From Hyphochytrium catenoides (Eukaryota; Sar; Hyphochytriomycetes; Hyphochytriales; Hyphochytriaceae): a stretch of 64,000 nucleotides of DNA. Below the pieces are notes generated by a model. The model worked only from the letters and a program-made list of their open reading frames with translations. It made no database searches and was not told the DNA's origin. The translations under genes were made by a program, and so were the position numbers. The stretch covers positions 69,152 through 133,151 of the forward strand of contig FLMG01003947.1 of assembly GCA_900088475.1 (NCBI GenBank), in the 5' to 3' direction. Shown here one piece after another: positions 24,348-36,478 of this stretch; the stretch's first letter is position 1, and the number at the start of each line of letters is the position of its first letter.

Positions 24348-25470
24348 TTAGGCTCCTACAATGGCCCAAAGTTGAAGCTCTTTCACCTTTTCGTACTGCA
24401 TGTACTGAGGAAAGTCATCTATGTTTATCTCTCGACCAATAAAGTGCTTCTCAGAACAGACTCCACAAGGTTTCTCTTGCTTGAGAAGCTTCAAGCATCT
24501 AGCGAGATCATTGTACTCTCCCATTCTACGAGTCCACTTCCTGTCCAGCAAGCTGTTGCAGTCGCCCTTCCCCTCTGCCTCGCCGCGCGGATGGGTGCAG
24601 ACATGGGTGAGAAACCTGTGATAGCCTGGGCTTACAATGGCTGCATCCGCCAAGGAAAAGTTAACTCTCTTCTCAAAGCAGAGAAAGAGCGTCCGGGAGC
24701 CGGCGAGTAGGAGTCTGCGGAGGTCGAGGAAAGATTGTAAGAGATGATAAAGAAACGAGCTCTTGACGGTCGAAAATAGAAGACTAACCTGAGCAGCTGG
24801 AAGAGTCCGTCCACAAGCTCTCCGTTGTATATAACGTCACTGTCCAAGAATATCATCTCATCAACAGAATTCTAGGATAAAGAGACAGCAAGTACAAAAA
24901 GATAACAGGGACGAATGGCAGGGACGCACCGCAGAGAGAGTTACAGGCAGGAACGCCATCAAGTAATGCTGGAAAGACAGTCATAGCGCTATCGTGAGGG
25001 AAGAGAAGTAGAGGAAAGCGAACCTACCTAGCAAACAAATATTGAATGTTGTCATAGTTCAACGCATCGTCTTCGCTCCAGTCAAACCTTGAGCGTGACT
25101 GAAGGCGAGAGGAGGTGCTGGGACAAGAGCTCCCATCCTTTCCGTTCTTTGGCAATCTACGTGCGGCCATCAGCATCCGGTCCACTTGTTCCATGGACTC
25201 GAAGTCAAGCCAGTCCACGCGCCTCACAGTTGCTTGATGTTGGGCAGAGCTCTTCTAGCATGAGATGAGAGGTGAAGGAATGCAAATGTAAGAGGTAGGG
25301 TTATTTTCTTTTGAGAAGCGGGCAGAAAGCATGAAAGCAATGAGGTTGCAATTCACAGAGGGTACCGAGGGATGGGGAGACTGATTGTGAGAGACAGAGA
25401 GGGGGGAGAGGGCGGGAGAGAGAGAAAGAGGTGACCTTCTGGAAGGAGCACGACATAAAGAGGATAGGAA

Positions 25471-25504
<34 letters not shown>

Positions 25505-27100
25505 GGGTGAAGTGAGATCGAAAAAACGAAGGGAGGCTCTGTTCGTAGGCTACGGGAGCAGTTTCTAAGCTTTCTGTCCCTACATAAATATGCGAGTTCA
25601 GCTTCAGATTGCTGTCCAGAAGCGTCAGGATATCCTGCTGGTAGTCCGTCGCCACCACGTGCCTGCACACCCGCGCCAGGATGACTGCCAACAGCCCTAA
25701 CACAGCAGATGTGACGAGAGAGAGATGAAAGAAGCGTAGTTAGCGGTAGACTAGGAAGAAGCGAGGAAAAGGGGATCGATGGTTAGCAGAGAGAGAGAGA
25801 AACAGAAAGGGCAAAAAGTACTAGAGTGCTGTATAAGTCTGTGAGCAGAACAGACCTACGCCGGCGCCCAGCTCAAGGGCAATGGATGATTCAAAAAAAC
25901 TCTGCAAGGAGGAGAGGTAGCCATGTCGATAAGTAAGCGCATCAAACTGGACAGACAAGGAAACAGTTGGGAGCAACGCGCGGGTACGCGATGTATGTAG
26001 AGGGAAGGGAGAGTATGCTTGCAAAGGCAGAAGAAGTGAAGAGAGACGCACAGATCACACAGCAAGCGAGTAGTAAGACAGAGCAGCGTTCAATGGAGAT
26101 AGAAGATAGGACAAAACCTCTCAAGGTAGATGGGCCGCGAGCACCTGATGATGAAGGACAAAGTCTGAGAGAAGCAGAGCGCCCCGCCATACTTGCAAGC
26201 CCACAAGCGCCATGGGAGTGGCCAATGTGTGCCTGAGAGTGACCGCGAAATCTCTCTTCTCTTCTCTCTGCGTTGCCTCCTTTTCCTCTTCGTCTTCGGC
26301 CAGTCTCTTTCTTCGCCTTTTTCTACGAGAGACTCGGTCGCCATCTTCATCTTGACTCTCTTCCGAGGATGATGATGTCTCTTCTTCCCTCTGCTGCAGA
26401 TGGGAGAGAGGATAATAGACGTTGTACCGAGTGATCTGGAAGGGAGATGAAGAGAGATCAGTAAATGCAGGATGGTTAGCATCCTGACGCTAGAGCGACA
26501 GCAGGAAAGGAGAGAGACGCAGAGAGAGAGAGAGAGAGTAAGTGAGAAGGGGACAGAGAGAGACCCGGGGAGGAGGGGAGAGAAGGGGAAGAGATAGATA
26601 GAGACGAAGAAAACGGACGCAGAAGAGCCAAGCAGTGGACTTCTGACAGCTAACGTGCAAGGCTAATGCGGAAGAGAGGAGAAGACGAAAGCTCGCCAGA
26701 GAGCGAAGCCCAAGAGGGAGATGAGGAGAGAAAGAAGGATGACCACTGAGAGAAGGGATGCCGGAAAAGAAAGTGAGAAGGATGGGAGACAAGGTACCGT
26801 CTGAGCAAACTTGACCAGATTCCCTTTCCCGGCCGTGACTTCTAGCGCCTCCTCTCCTTCCTCCGCGATGCTGGCCACTCTCTCTTGCTCTGTCTCGCCG
26901 ACGTGGAGATCTGACAGCACGAGATCATCGTCTTCTTCTGCATCACTCTCTTCCCTATCTCTCTCTTTCGCTCCTCCTCCTCGAATCTGAGCTTCCTGCT
27001 CCTCCGCGGCTGGTCCTCCGCTATGGTGGCCCTCTCTTGGCTCATCATCGTCTTCGCTTGCTTGTCCCTTCAATGTCACGTCTTCTTCGATCGCCAGCAT
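24348..27100 (-). CDS. METTL22-type protein lysine methyltransferase
   Basis: Class I S-adenosylmethionine-dependent methyltransferase of the family that includes METTL22. The N-terminal exon (from ATG 27100) is highly acidic and contains VLSDLHVGETE. The next exon ends FAVTLRHTLATPMALVGLQV continuing WRGALLLSDFVLHH, the family hallmark. Motif I is split over exons as LELGAGVGL and GLLAVILARVCRHVVATDYQ. The rest of the core follows: LLDSNLKLNSHIY, a VDWLDF element near 25215, WSEDDALNYDNIQYLF, and an acidic IFLDSDVIYNGELVDGLFQL strand-helix. The C-terminus has EKRVNFSLADAAIVSPGYHR and closes with QYMQYEKVKELQLWAIVGA. Introns are rich in GA on the + strand, i.e. CT in the sense strand. The substrate cannot be read from sequence. 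Confidence 0.85.
25478..25504. repeat. GA microsatellite in a METTL22 intron
   Basis: Pure GA run within a wider purine-rich tract at 25380-25520. Confidence 0.85.
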
Positions 27101-27269
27101 TCTCCTGCTGCAGACCTGGCCAACCGTGTATTATGCTTAAGTTCTCAGCCAGCACCTGAGACCTCTGCCTTAACAGTCCAGGACGGCGAACTGTCTTGAA
27201 CGTCTGTTCCTTTGGCATGAAAAGGTGGAGGATATGTGGGGAGATATGCTCTGACGGAAGAGACGAAGT

Positions 27270-27365
27270 AGAAGAGAGAGAGAGAGAATGAGAGAGAGAG
27301 AGACGGAGACAGAGAGACAGAGAGCGAGAGAGGGAGAGGGAGAGAGAGAGACAGAGAGAGCGAGA
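27270..27365. repeat. Imperfect (GA)n tract
   Basis: GA-rich arm on the + strand, complementary in kind to the CT tract about 180 bp downstream. Confidence 0.85.
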
Positions 27366-27540
27366 GCTGTTCATGCGCTCTCCCACTTGATGCTTGATGA
27401 GAACACGTCCTAAGGATAAGCCAGGGCGGAAGCTATAAAGGGCTCCGAGAGGGTATTCTTTCCTATAGGTATTCCGCATCCGAAGGCAAACCTTCCAACT
27501 TTTTCCCAAGATCCTTTCTCTCATTCTCTGTCTGCCTTCT

Positions 27541-27542
27541 CC

Positions 27543-27588
<46 letters not shown>

Positions 27589-27630
27589 CTCTCTCTCTCC
27601 CTCTCGCTCTCTCGCTCTCTCTCTCCCTGT
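27541..27630. repeat. Imperfect (CT)n tract
   Basis: CT-rich arm that could pair with the upstream GA tract. Confidence 0.85.
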
Positions 27631-27788
27631 GACTCTCCTGTCTTGTCTTTCGCTTGCTCGCCCCCTCTTTCCCCTTCTCTAGTCTTCTCTCCTCTCTCTC
27701 CTCTCCCTTGACTCTCCTGTCTTGTCTTTCGCTTGCTCGCCCCCTCTTTCCCCTTCTCTAGTCTTCTCTCCTCTCTCTCCTCATGCTG
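27631..27788. repeat. 79-bp tandem duplication
   Basis: Two head-to-tail units, 27631-27709 and 27710-27788, starting GACTCTCCTGTCTTG. They are identical for the first 73 bases and diverge at the last few positions of the second copy. Near-identity implies a recent duplication. Confidence 0.95.
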
Positions 27789-27825
27789 CTTCCTAGTCCT
27801 CATAGTGTTGCTGTTCGCTTGCCTC

Positions 27826-27855
27826 TGCTGCTGTTGCTGCTGCTGCTGCTGCTGC
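27826..27855. repeat. (CTG)n run in FBXO3-like 5' region
   Basis: About ten CTG triplets with one TTG interruption, roughly 230 bp upstream of the FBXO3-like ATG. Confidence 0.9.
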
Positions 27856-28085
27856 CCTGTCCATCATCAGTGCACTGACCGGTCCTCATCTTCCCTCTTC
27901 TCAGTCCGAGTTTCCCGTGTCTCTCTCCTACCTGTACAACCTTCAGTGTTCACGTTGCTTATCTCTCTTTCCAGCAGGAACTTTGGTCAGAAGGCCCCGC
28001 TGCCTTCGGACGCCTTCGTCCGTGGTCTCCTTCCGATCTCTCAAAGCTTTTTGGTCTCTCTCTCTCTCCCTCTCTGTGCGTCAAA

Positions 28086-30873
28086 ATGGCTAGCAAAAGG
28101 GTATTAACAGCAGACATCTTCTCCTATGTCATTTCGTTCCTCCCTTCTCTCTCCGCACCCTCTCCAATGCCCCAAAGAGTGCGGAAGCGGAAGGCGAGAG
28201 ATTTTGATGACCAAGCCGGCTCGGAAGATGGGGACGATGACGAAGAGGAAGAAGAGGAAGAAGACATGGAGGAGGAGGTAGAAGAGGAACGGCACAGGGG
28301 CGAGGGAAGAGAGAACGAGGGTGACAAGAGAGAGAACTGGAGCAAGTACCTTCTCTCTCTCTCTCTTGTCTGTCGACACTGGCGCACTATGATGGCGTCC
28401 GAGGAGGTCTGGATAGAGTTGTGTCGGCGAGACTGGCAACTGGAGGATCGGGTCTCGCCTCTCTTTAGCCTTTCACGTAGCGTGCAGATGGAAGAAGCCC
28501 CGTCCTATCGGGAAGCATGGTAACGCTCCTCTCTGAGGGTCTCACATCTTGCTTTTCTCCTCTAGTTTCTCCATTACTCGCTCTCTTCCTCTACCTCGCC
28601 TTCTCTCTTTCTCTCTCTCCCTCTCTCTCTTGTCCTCTCTTCCGTGGGTGTCTCTCCTTTACATTTAATCTCTCTAAATTTGTCTAGCTTGCTTCTTTTC
28701 CCCTGCGGTGCTCTGCTTGATCCCTGAACGTCAGTCTCTCTTTCTCTTTGTTTCTGTTTTGCTGCTTAGCCTCAAGTAACGGGCCTGCCTTGCTTATAGT
28801 CATCTATTGCCGTGGTCTCAGATCTCAGGTCATTGATTTTGACATCTTGTTCTATGCCTTTCATCGACTACTCTCCCTTACCGACACTTCTCAATTTCTC
28901 TTCTCTCTCTCTTCAATCTCCTCACTTGGCTCCCTCTCTCTTTCGTTGCCCAACCTTTGTCGCTTTCTTCTCCTCCAAACTCTCGATGTCCATCCAGGAA
29001 GCGCATGTACCTCTACAATCGGCGGGTCAGTTCACCCGGGGGACAATTAGTGGATGCTGGAGTGCTGCGCAGGGCTGCTGAAGTTTGGCAAACGATTGAG
29101 ACGTGGCTGGCGGCGAATCTGCCCCATGCACTGGATACGCTGGTACGAAAGCCCTTAAGTTCTAACGGGTTGGAGAGAGAGGAAAGAGTTTGAAAGAAAA
29201 AGAGGGGCAGTCAGCGAACTGCAGAATGTAGATATGTAACTTTGGGGTCTGACAGGAGTAGAATGGACGGGGTGAGGGACGACTCTTTTACATCCTCAAA
29301 ACTCTCTCTTTTCTCTCTGTGTTGTTCTTTCTCGTATCGTCGCGCTCTCTCCCTTCCACTCTCACTCCTTGTTTATTGTCTCTTTCCTCCTACTCGTCAC
29401 TCTCTGTGCTACCTGCACCCATTTGCTATCCTCCTCACCTACCTTCTTTTCGTATGACGCCAAGAACATTGGCATTGATCGTGAGGATGTGTTTGAGACG
29501 ATAGGCAAGGAGCTGCGGACCCCCATCGCCCCGTCTGTAAAGGCAATCTTCTCATTCCACGACGGGCAAGTCCTTCTCCCTCCCCTAACATCGGGAGCAA
29601 GATATGGTAGGCGCCTTCCTCTCTTATCTCAGACCGCCTGCGTTTGGACGGTGTCACTCAGTTTGTTTATCTTGTTTGCCAAATCTTGAGCTCTGTGTGA
29701 GTGCACCCTCTCCATTTGCTGATCGCAGTGATAACTCCTTTATTGTGTGCATCCACATCGGCCCTTTGGCAGGCTACTTCTCCTCCAACGTGAAGAAGAT
29801 TTGTAGCGGCATCTTAGGCGGCTACTCCTGCTATGACAAGCTCATCTGCACCCGGCTCTTTCCTGTTGTCTATGCGATGAGACTCACAGAGAAACTCCGA
29901 CCGCACCAGAGCTTTCTCAAGAATGATAGGACAAAGATAGCCATCGCCTGTAGCTGGGACCTACAGAAGGTAAGACAGTTCATCGTTTCCATTTGAGAAA
30001 ACTTTAGCCTAAGAGAGCAGGGGAGAAAGTGTTCAGTGGCCTGCAGAGATCTCGCAGTATAAGCAGCAGCTCCTTATTCTGCCTCTGGTTGGTCTCGGTG
30101 ATCATTGCTCTGCCATCCATCTGTCTGACAAGCTGCAATTTCCTACATCGCCTTGTGGCCCCTCTCAGGCTTTCTTTCTCGACATCTCTACGGGAAACCT
30201 CTTCATACTGGCAGGTCAGGACTTGATACCATGCTGCGGAGGACTGACCGGCGCTGTAGAGGAGTTCCAGTCAGATTCGTTCCTGTCGTGGCTTGAGGAG
30301 TATGCAAAGAGGCTCAAAGAAGGAGTCTATAGGAAATCCGAGATACTGCCAGGCTTCAAGGATTCAGAAGGTACACTCACTTTCTTTTCTTCTTTCCTTA
30401 CTATCCTTTCTTAGTGTTCATGGTGCTCCTCAATCACAGTTGTGAGCCACTTCGACGAGGCCGCGGCAGGCATGTATGGTATCTTTATGCCCCTCTGTAA
30501 GGAGCCCTCATTGCAGTTGAATGCAGTTCCGCTCATTCTTTTTAAATGTCTGTCACTGACACCCGACTCCTAGGGTTGTTTAGCTCATCCTTCTACCGTT
30601 GTCTAGCCTTATCAATGTGTCTCGTTGCTTATGAGTTTGCCATAGGCATTCAAATTTTGCCAGTCAGTGGCCCTTCAGTATCTCGCGCCATAACTCGAGG
30701 TGTGGAGGTGAAGGCCAGTGCGTTATTTACGCTTTTCCGAGATCGATACACCTATCGCATTATGATTAGAATCGTACCAGAGGGAGAATACGGCCACCTG
30801 TCGAAGGAGGAAAGGGGTTTTGAGACCTGTCAACTGGAGTCAAGGCACTGGGTAAGGATAACTAGGGGTGATG

Positions 30874-30907
<34 letters not shown>

Positions 30908-31725
30908 CTCTCTCCATTCTCTCTCCCTCTCTTTTTCTCTCTCTCTCTCTCTCGCGCGCGCGCGCTCTCTCTTCCCATTCACTGAGATCTCTTGATGTGG
31001 TGCCTTGTTTTCGTTCAGCATGTTATCTCTCCTCCATGTTACTTCATTGTCTCTTCTCTCGCCCTCTCACTTCTTCCCAAGAAGTCATCTTGTGCTTTCA
31101 TCTCCTCTAAGTTAATGGCTATACCCTTTGCTTCACACCGTTCCTCTGCCACATGCTGTACTGAGCTTATCTCTTGCCCCGAAACCTCTTACTCTAGAAA
31201 ATAGTAGATGGACGAGGAAGGGAGAGACATGTCAGTGGCGAAGGAGTTGTTGGCCGAATGCCAATTCTGGCGGAGGGCGGTTTTATAGAAGAGGGAAAAT
31301 TTACAAGGTAAGCTCTCTTCAATGACTTAGAGCACTAAGTGTGAAGGGAAGAAGAGGGCATCGACTGGCTACAGCAATGCACATGATGATGAAAAGAATG
31401 CTAAGCCGAGAAGAATGAGAGAGTTAGCGAGTGGGACGGAATGTTCGATGGAGAGGAATGAGAAATGTGAGAAAATTATCAAGAAATGAGCTGAAAGTGG
31501 GCTGAGCATGGAGAAGTTCTTTGGCTCTGTTTGTTTGACGTCTCCCCGCATTTTTGCAGTGGCTGGTTCGAGTACCAGAGTAACTCAGGAAGACTAGCGG
31601 AGGACGAGGGCACGTTTGGTGGCCATATCAACTTCTATCCTGGCACAATAGCGCAACCCACAGGCCGACCCTTTCCTGTCACCGTGGCTGACTTTCCATT
31701 GAAGATCCCGGAGTTCATCTTCTAG
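28086..31725 (+). CDS. FBXO3-like F-box protein with SMI1/KNR4 and ApaG domains
   Basis: Predicted substrate-recognition subunit of an SCF ubiquitin ligase. ATG at 28086 is in an AAAATGG context. The F-box starts VLTADIFSYVISFLP, is interrupted by an acidic insert (residues about 22-85), and resumes LLSLSLVCRHWRTMMASEEV. The following exon has KRMYLYNRR and WQTIETWLAANLPHALDTL, opening an SMI1/KNR4 domain that continues through KAIFSFHDGQ and LGGYSCYDKLICTRLFPV. A later exon gives FFLDISTGNLFIL and FLSWLEEYAKRLKEGVY. The C-terminal ApaG domain contains ITRGVEVKASALFTLF, YTYRIMIRIVPEG, CQLESRHW, GEGVVGRMPILAEGGFIEEG, then WFEYQSNSGRLAEDEGTFGG and HINFYPGT. Exon edges near 29580-29770 are ambiguous. 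The domain order matches FBXO3 and plant SKIP16. Confidence 0.88.
30878..30966. repeat. (CT)n followed by (CG)n in an FBXO3-like intron
   Basis: A long CT-rich run ends in CGCGCGCGCGCGC; alternating purine-pyrimidine of this kind can adopt Z-DNA. Confidence 0.9.
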
Positions 31726-32534
31726 GGGGGCCTGCCTCCTTGCTGACTGCTCGTCCTGCCTACTCTTTGTGCCCTTCCCTTTCTCTTGAACGTCAACGTT
31801 CTTCAGTCAAGTCAAGGAAACGGTCGGATGAGCACTACCATTTTCACCGAATGGGGCTGCCGTCCGTCTTAATTGTCAACCTACTCTCTTTAGTTCTACC
31901 TGTCGTTTGCTGCAATGATTCCCCCGCCCGTCCCCCCAACCACCCCACCTGCAGGGCAACGCCATGTCTCTTTAACCCACTGAGAAAAAGTTCACTCAGA
32001 ACAAGCATCTATCACCAGACTTTCGCTACTAAGACGCTTTCGATGGTGAAAAGGCAGCTTAGTAACGCAGATAACTGCAGTCTCTCAGCATTTGTCCTCA
32101 ATATTCTGCCAAATCGAGCCCTTTGTGTTTCTCTTAACTGTACAGATGGTTGCGCTTGCAACTGGACTTCACAACCGTACCAGGTTGGCAAGTCTTTCCT
32201 CTCCAACCATCGGTCTGTAGGTAAACCCTAGGCTAAATGATAAATAGTGTTTTTTATAGTTAAAACGTGACGTGGAAAAGTAGGAAGGAAGACAAGGGTT
32301 GCATTGCAAGAGCTAGGAGAGATAGAGCGGCATCGTGGAGTCCAGACTAAGAGGTAGTGAGCTGGCGTAGACAGATGACCCAATCCATGGCGTCATTTTG
32401 ACTCTGACACTGGAAAGACTGCTTGGAGGATCCTTCAGTCCGACCCAACATACGCATCATTGTCCCAGCCTTCACGACCTACCGCCGCATCGGCAGAGCA
32501 AAGGTCAGGACCATTTTTTTAGCACTTAAGGAGC
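31726..32534. other. Convergent intergenic region
   Basis: 809 bp between the stops of the FBXO3-like and F-BAR genes. A + frame at 31740-32230 is open but Ser/Leu/Cys-rich with no domain I recognise. A short + frame near 32400-32510 also reads plausibly. No gene called. Confidence 0.45.
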
Positions 32535-35500
32535 TCAAGAAGAGGCAGACGTAGGGATAGATCGCCAGAGTGCGGTGCAAATAGTCAGGCACTTGGGAGA
32601 GAAGACTGTCAGAGCATAGATGCAAGAAGGATTCGAGCGCAAGAATAAGTCTTGGTGATCATTTCTTACCGTTTCTACCTCGAATGTACTCTGCAACGTG
32701 GAAGAAAATGAGACTTGAGAGTGAGGGAGGAAGACGGAGAGTCTGAGCGAGGATTGTATCTGGCCAGAGTTCTGAGGAGAAGAAGACTTTTCTTCGCCTT
32801 TCTCCTGCTTGTCAAGCCCTAACGAAAGCCTTCTTTCGATACCACTAAAGAGCTTTAAAGCACCAGCTTCAGGGGCTGGGATGGCCAAAGGTAGAAGTGC
32901 TGTGTCTACCAAGTCCTCCTTTGTCTGGCCCTCCGGTTGAGACTCGAGGTCAATGACATGGAGGAACCTATAAAGCTCTTGTCAGAGAACATTACCATGG
33001 ACTATGGCGTTAGACCCTTCTACTGCACACTAGGACAGTCCACTTTTATGTACTCTCCATGAACTTGGGTGGCCGACAGGCGGAAAGACCTTGCCTACTT
33101 TCTAGGTCCTTCGCGATATAAGCTACTTTACTCTCTACCAGCTTACCTGTCCTGAGTGACTATGCAAATGCAGTCTTTCCAGTTCTTAGTGATGCCCGCG
33201 ACGGTGTACTTGCGCTTCAGGATGCCATGCTTTATAACCTGGAGAAGAGGAGAAGAATAGACACATTACACTTGCTCTCCTCTCCAGCACTTCTAAACCC
33301 TCTGCCCCCTGCCATTTTGCAGGTACTCTTCTATATCCTATCTCAGGACCCTCCTGCAAGAAGGTCATTTCTTTCGTTCTCGCCGTTCCCTTGTACATAC
33401 CAATGGACTGATGAGTGCTGACTTGGCCACCGGGAACAGCTCTAAACTCTCTCCGCTTTGGAGGAGCCGAAGTCGCTCTACAGGCTAGAGCAATTTGAAA
33501 ATGAATGGGCTGTGGTGAGGATACGGACTGACCGGGTGGATTTTGAGCTTAAACAACAAGCATAGCCGCAAATGCGCCTTAGAAGGGTCTTCAAAGGGCA
33601 AAGGGTGAACGAACCTTGGCAGGGAACTGGTCGAAGGCGCTCTTAAGTTCTGCTTCTGCTTCAAGTTCCTAGTTCAATTGGAATCATCATGGGTAAACAG
33701 CAGCATGGGCAAGCAGTACCACGGACTATCAGAGTAGGGCAGCCACTTTGAAGACGAAGTGGGAACTAGAGGAATGGGTTTGGCAGCTCTCCTTCGGAGG
33801 GGCATAATGCGATCCAAAACGGAGTGCGGGTAAAATCTTGGTGTGGAAAACGGTGAAGAGAACCCTGAAGGAGAGTGCGACGCAAGGGTATACTCTACCT
33901 GCTCTTCTAGCGCCTCTGTGCTGCTCACAGGGCTCCACAGAATGTTATATTGCTTCTGATACCATGATATGGACTTCAGCGATAACTCTATTCTATTTCT
34001 CTCTAGAGACTGGGCAGAACGCGCATACGTCAATGAACGGGATCTCCACGGGACCAAGACAGAAGGAGGAGTGGCGGCGCTGACATTTGGCGTATGACTC
34101 ACCTTATATTCCTCAACGATCTGCGCCATACCCGCAAGATACTGCTGATGAAACTTCCTTAGCCTGTTTGCCCCCACGGAGTATTTCGCTTCGTGAAGCC
34201 ACAAATCCTTCCGGACTCCTCGATTTGTTGACCGAATCACAGCCTTTGTACAGCGAGATGGTAGGGAGGACGAAAAGAGGGATGAGACAAGTGGCATAAA
34301 AAAGCGATTGTACGTGACCAATCTATCCTAGACCAGCACACGTGTGTTGATGCTATAGGATCTGTGTAGGACAAACTCGTCTAGAGTAGCGACAGGGGGC
34401 ACCAGGAGGGACGGTATAGTGCGTATGTGCCGGAGGTTCAAGCCTCGAGACGAACTAAACGAATGAATATAAGACGATGGTACCATTTCTCTAAAAAGCG
34501 CGTCAAAGTCAGAAAAGTTGATCAGCTCTCGCTGAAGAATGTGCGCCAGCTCCTTGTCAAGCTGTTCTCCTTTTTCTAGCAGTGCTGTTACTCGCTCTTC
34601 ATAGCCGGAAACCATCTTGTCTAGATATCCATCAAGAACCTCGCTAGAGGAGAGAGCTAGTGCGTTAGTAATAAACCCAGCCAAAATGGCTAAGAAGAAG
34701 ACGATTACGGCCAGCCAAAATGGCTGAGAAGAAGGAAAACATTAGTGCTGCTGTGGCTTTCCATGGAGCTCATTTGTACCTTTCTAATTGGTCTGCGTGT
34801 TGCAAGAGGTTCTCCGCTACTTTTGAGCTCTGGTTGGTTAGCTTCTGCATCGTTTGCTCCAGACCGTTGGTCGGGTCGATGGTGGCAGAAGACGATGAGA
34901 GCGAAGAAAGGCTAGCTGTCATCCCTCTTGCATAACTTCGATCCTAGAAGGAGGCGAAGACGAGAGTGAAAGGAGAGAGCGAGGATTGTTACAGTCTTCC
35001 AGCAGCAAGAAAGGAAAAGAATCTGGGAAAAGACAACGAGGGATTCCCAGAAGAGGGAGAGGATTGCTTGTGGACGTATTTAAAGAAATAGGAAGCCCTT
35101 TCCTTACCGCTTCCATTCGGCTACCCAGGAACTTCCTCAACTTCTTATTCGCGTCCATACCGGCCTTCATCCTCATCACCAGCGCCATCCATAGCTCCCT
35201 GTCATCTTCTACGTGTTCAGCCACGAGCTGCTTCCTCCGCAGCTCAAAGTCGTGCAATTGGTTGCTGCAAACTTCCTTGTTCCGCCATAGAAGAGTATCA
35301 GGAACGGCAGGAACCTCCTCGGCAAGAAGCTCTGCACCTCCCTCTCTGCTAGAAATGGAGGAAGATGCTGAAGAGACGAAGGACGTAAAGCTCATGGTCT
35401 TAGGAACGTCAGCGCCGTCTGATCCTTCAGTAGATCCCTCTGTGTCTGGCCCTTCCTTCTTGTCATCTCTCTTTTTGGCTGACGATGCGGAGGATTTAGC

Positions 35501-36070
35501 TGCTGCTAGACCTCTCGCCATCACTTTCTTCCCCTCAGCACTTGTAGCCGAGGCAACAGCCTTCATTCGGCTGGCCGTTGCGGAGACCCTAGCCTTCATC
35601 AAGCCACCGAGGCCCTGAATGCGTGACTTCGCACTGCTTGTGCCCTGCGACCCACCGTCGTCCTCCTTCTCCACCTGGAGAACCTCCTCTGGCACCGGCT
35701 CCAAAGGAGCAGAGTCGGGAGAGCCCAGGGAGCCCTCATCCTGGTCCATAGGAGCACCGCTCGCCAGGACTTGCTCTGTCTCTCCAGCGACTTCGTCGTG
35801 GCCCATCTCGAAAGCATCTTTCGTACTGGTAGCACTATGGCTAGCAGCGGCGGCAATAGGAGAGGAGAATTCTTCAACGACGGGGTCATCAGCAGGAATT
35901 CGTAAGGAAGATCGCCGTTCTGTCTCTACAGGGTCCACGAACTCGTCAAACTCTTCATCAACAGTGGAAGGAAGTGAAGGCGCTGCCTCCGGCGGAGCAT
36001 CAGCCTCCATGGCCCCAATAAAAGAAGGAGCACTGGGACTAGGTACCGAAGCAGGAGCACTGGTGGCCAT
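32535..36070 (-). CDS. F-BAR domain protein with C-terminal PH domain
   Basis: Predicted membrane-curving adaptor linking phosphoinositide membranes to the cytoskeleton or endocytosis. ATG at 36070 opens a Ser/Ala/Glu-rich region of about 250 residues. The F-BAR part begins NKEVCSNQLHDFELRRKQLV, continues RMKAGMDANKKLRKFLGSRM, and across an intron joins DRSYARGMTASLSS, matching the FxxRxxxExxYA pattern of FCH domains. Later exons give GYLDKMVSGYEERVTALLEK, LWLHEAKYSVGANRLRKFHQ and ALERNRIELSLKSISWYQKQ, the usual second and third helices. A PH domain follows from IKHGILKRKYTVAGITKNWK to RFLHVIDLES, ending near the stop at 32535. The gene spans many small exons whose edges I could not all fix. 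The stop may lie before a further exon. Confidence 0.72.
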
Positions 36071-36478
36071 GGCAGGAGTTGCAGTCGCTAATGGACAAGG
36101 CTTCGCTCCAAAACACTAGATGCTCCTGCTCCTCCTCGCCAGCTAGTAAGGCCCTTTAGTGCCTAGTCTGGAGCTGCGCGCTTTCCTCAAGGAAGTGATG
36201 CTATGAGGCTAACGAAAAGAGACTCTGTGCCTCGTTCTCTGACGCTCGGCCGTCCATCTATCAGCTAGACAAGAGTAAACGGCAAGAGAAGGAAGAATCA
36301 GACCATCTGCGGTCTCCTCCTCGCTGCTGTTAGAGCTTCTGATGACTCGGCCTGCTTGTGTGGGAGCTCCTGTCCGACCTCGAAGCTTTCTTTCTCTCAC
36401 CGAGAGGGAAGAGGAAGGACAGAGGGAAACGGGAGGAAAAGAACCAAAAACGCCCCACATCAATACGTTACCGGCTCC
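36071..36478. promoter_or_regulatory. Divergent upstream region of F-BAR gene and CxxC gene
   Basis: About 400 bp between two divergent start codons, presumably a shared promoter region. No specific element recognised. Confidence 0.45.

Larger units (their letters stand above)
27101..28085. other. Divergent promoter region of METTL22-like and FBXO3-like genes, repeat-rich
   Basis: 985 bp between two divergent ATGs. It contains a GA tract (27270-27365), a CT tract (27541-27630) of opposite sense, a 79-bp tandem duplication and a CTG run. Both genes must take their promoters from here. Confidence 0.75.
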
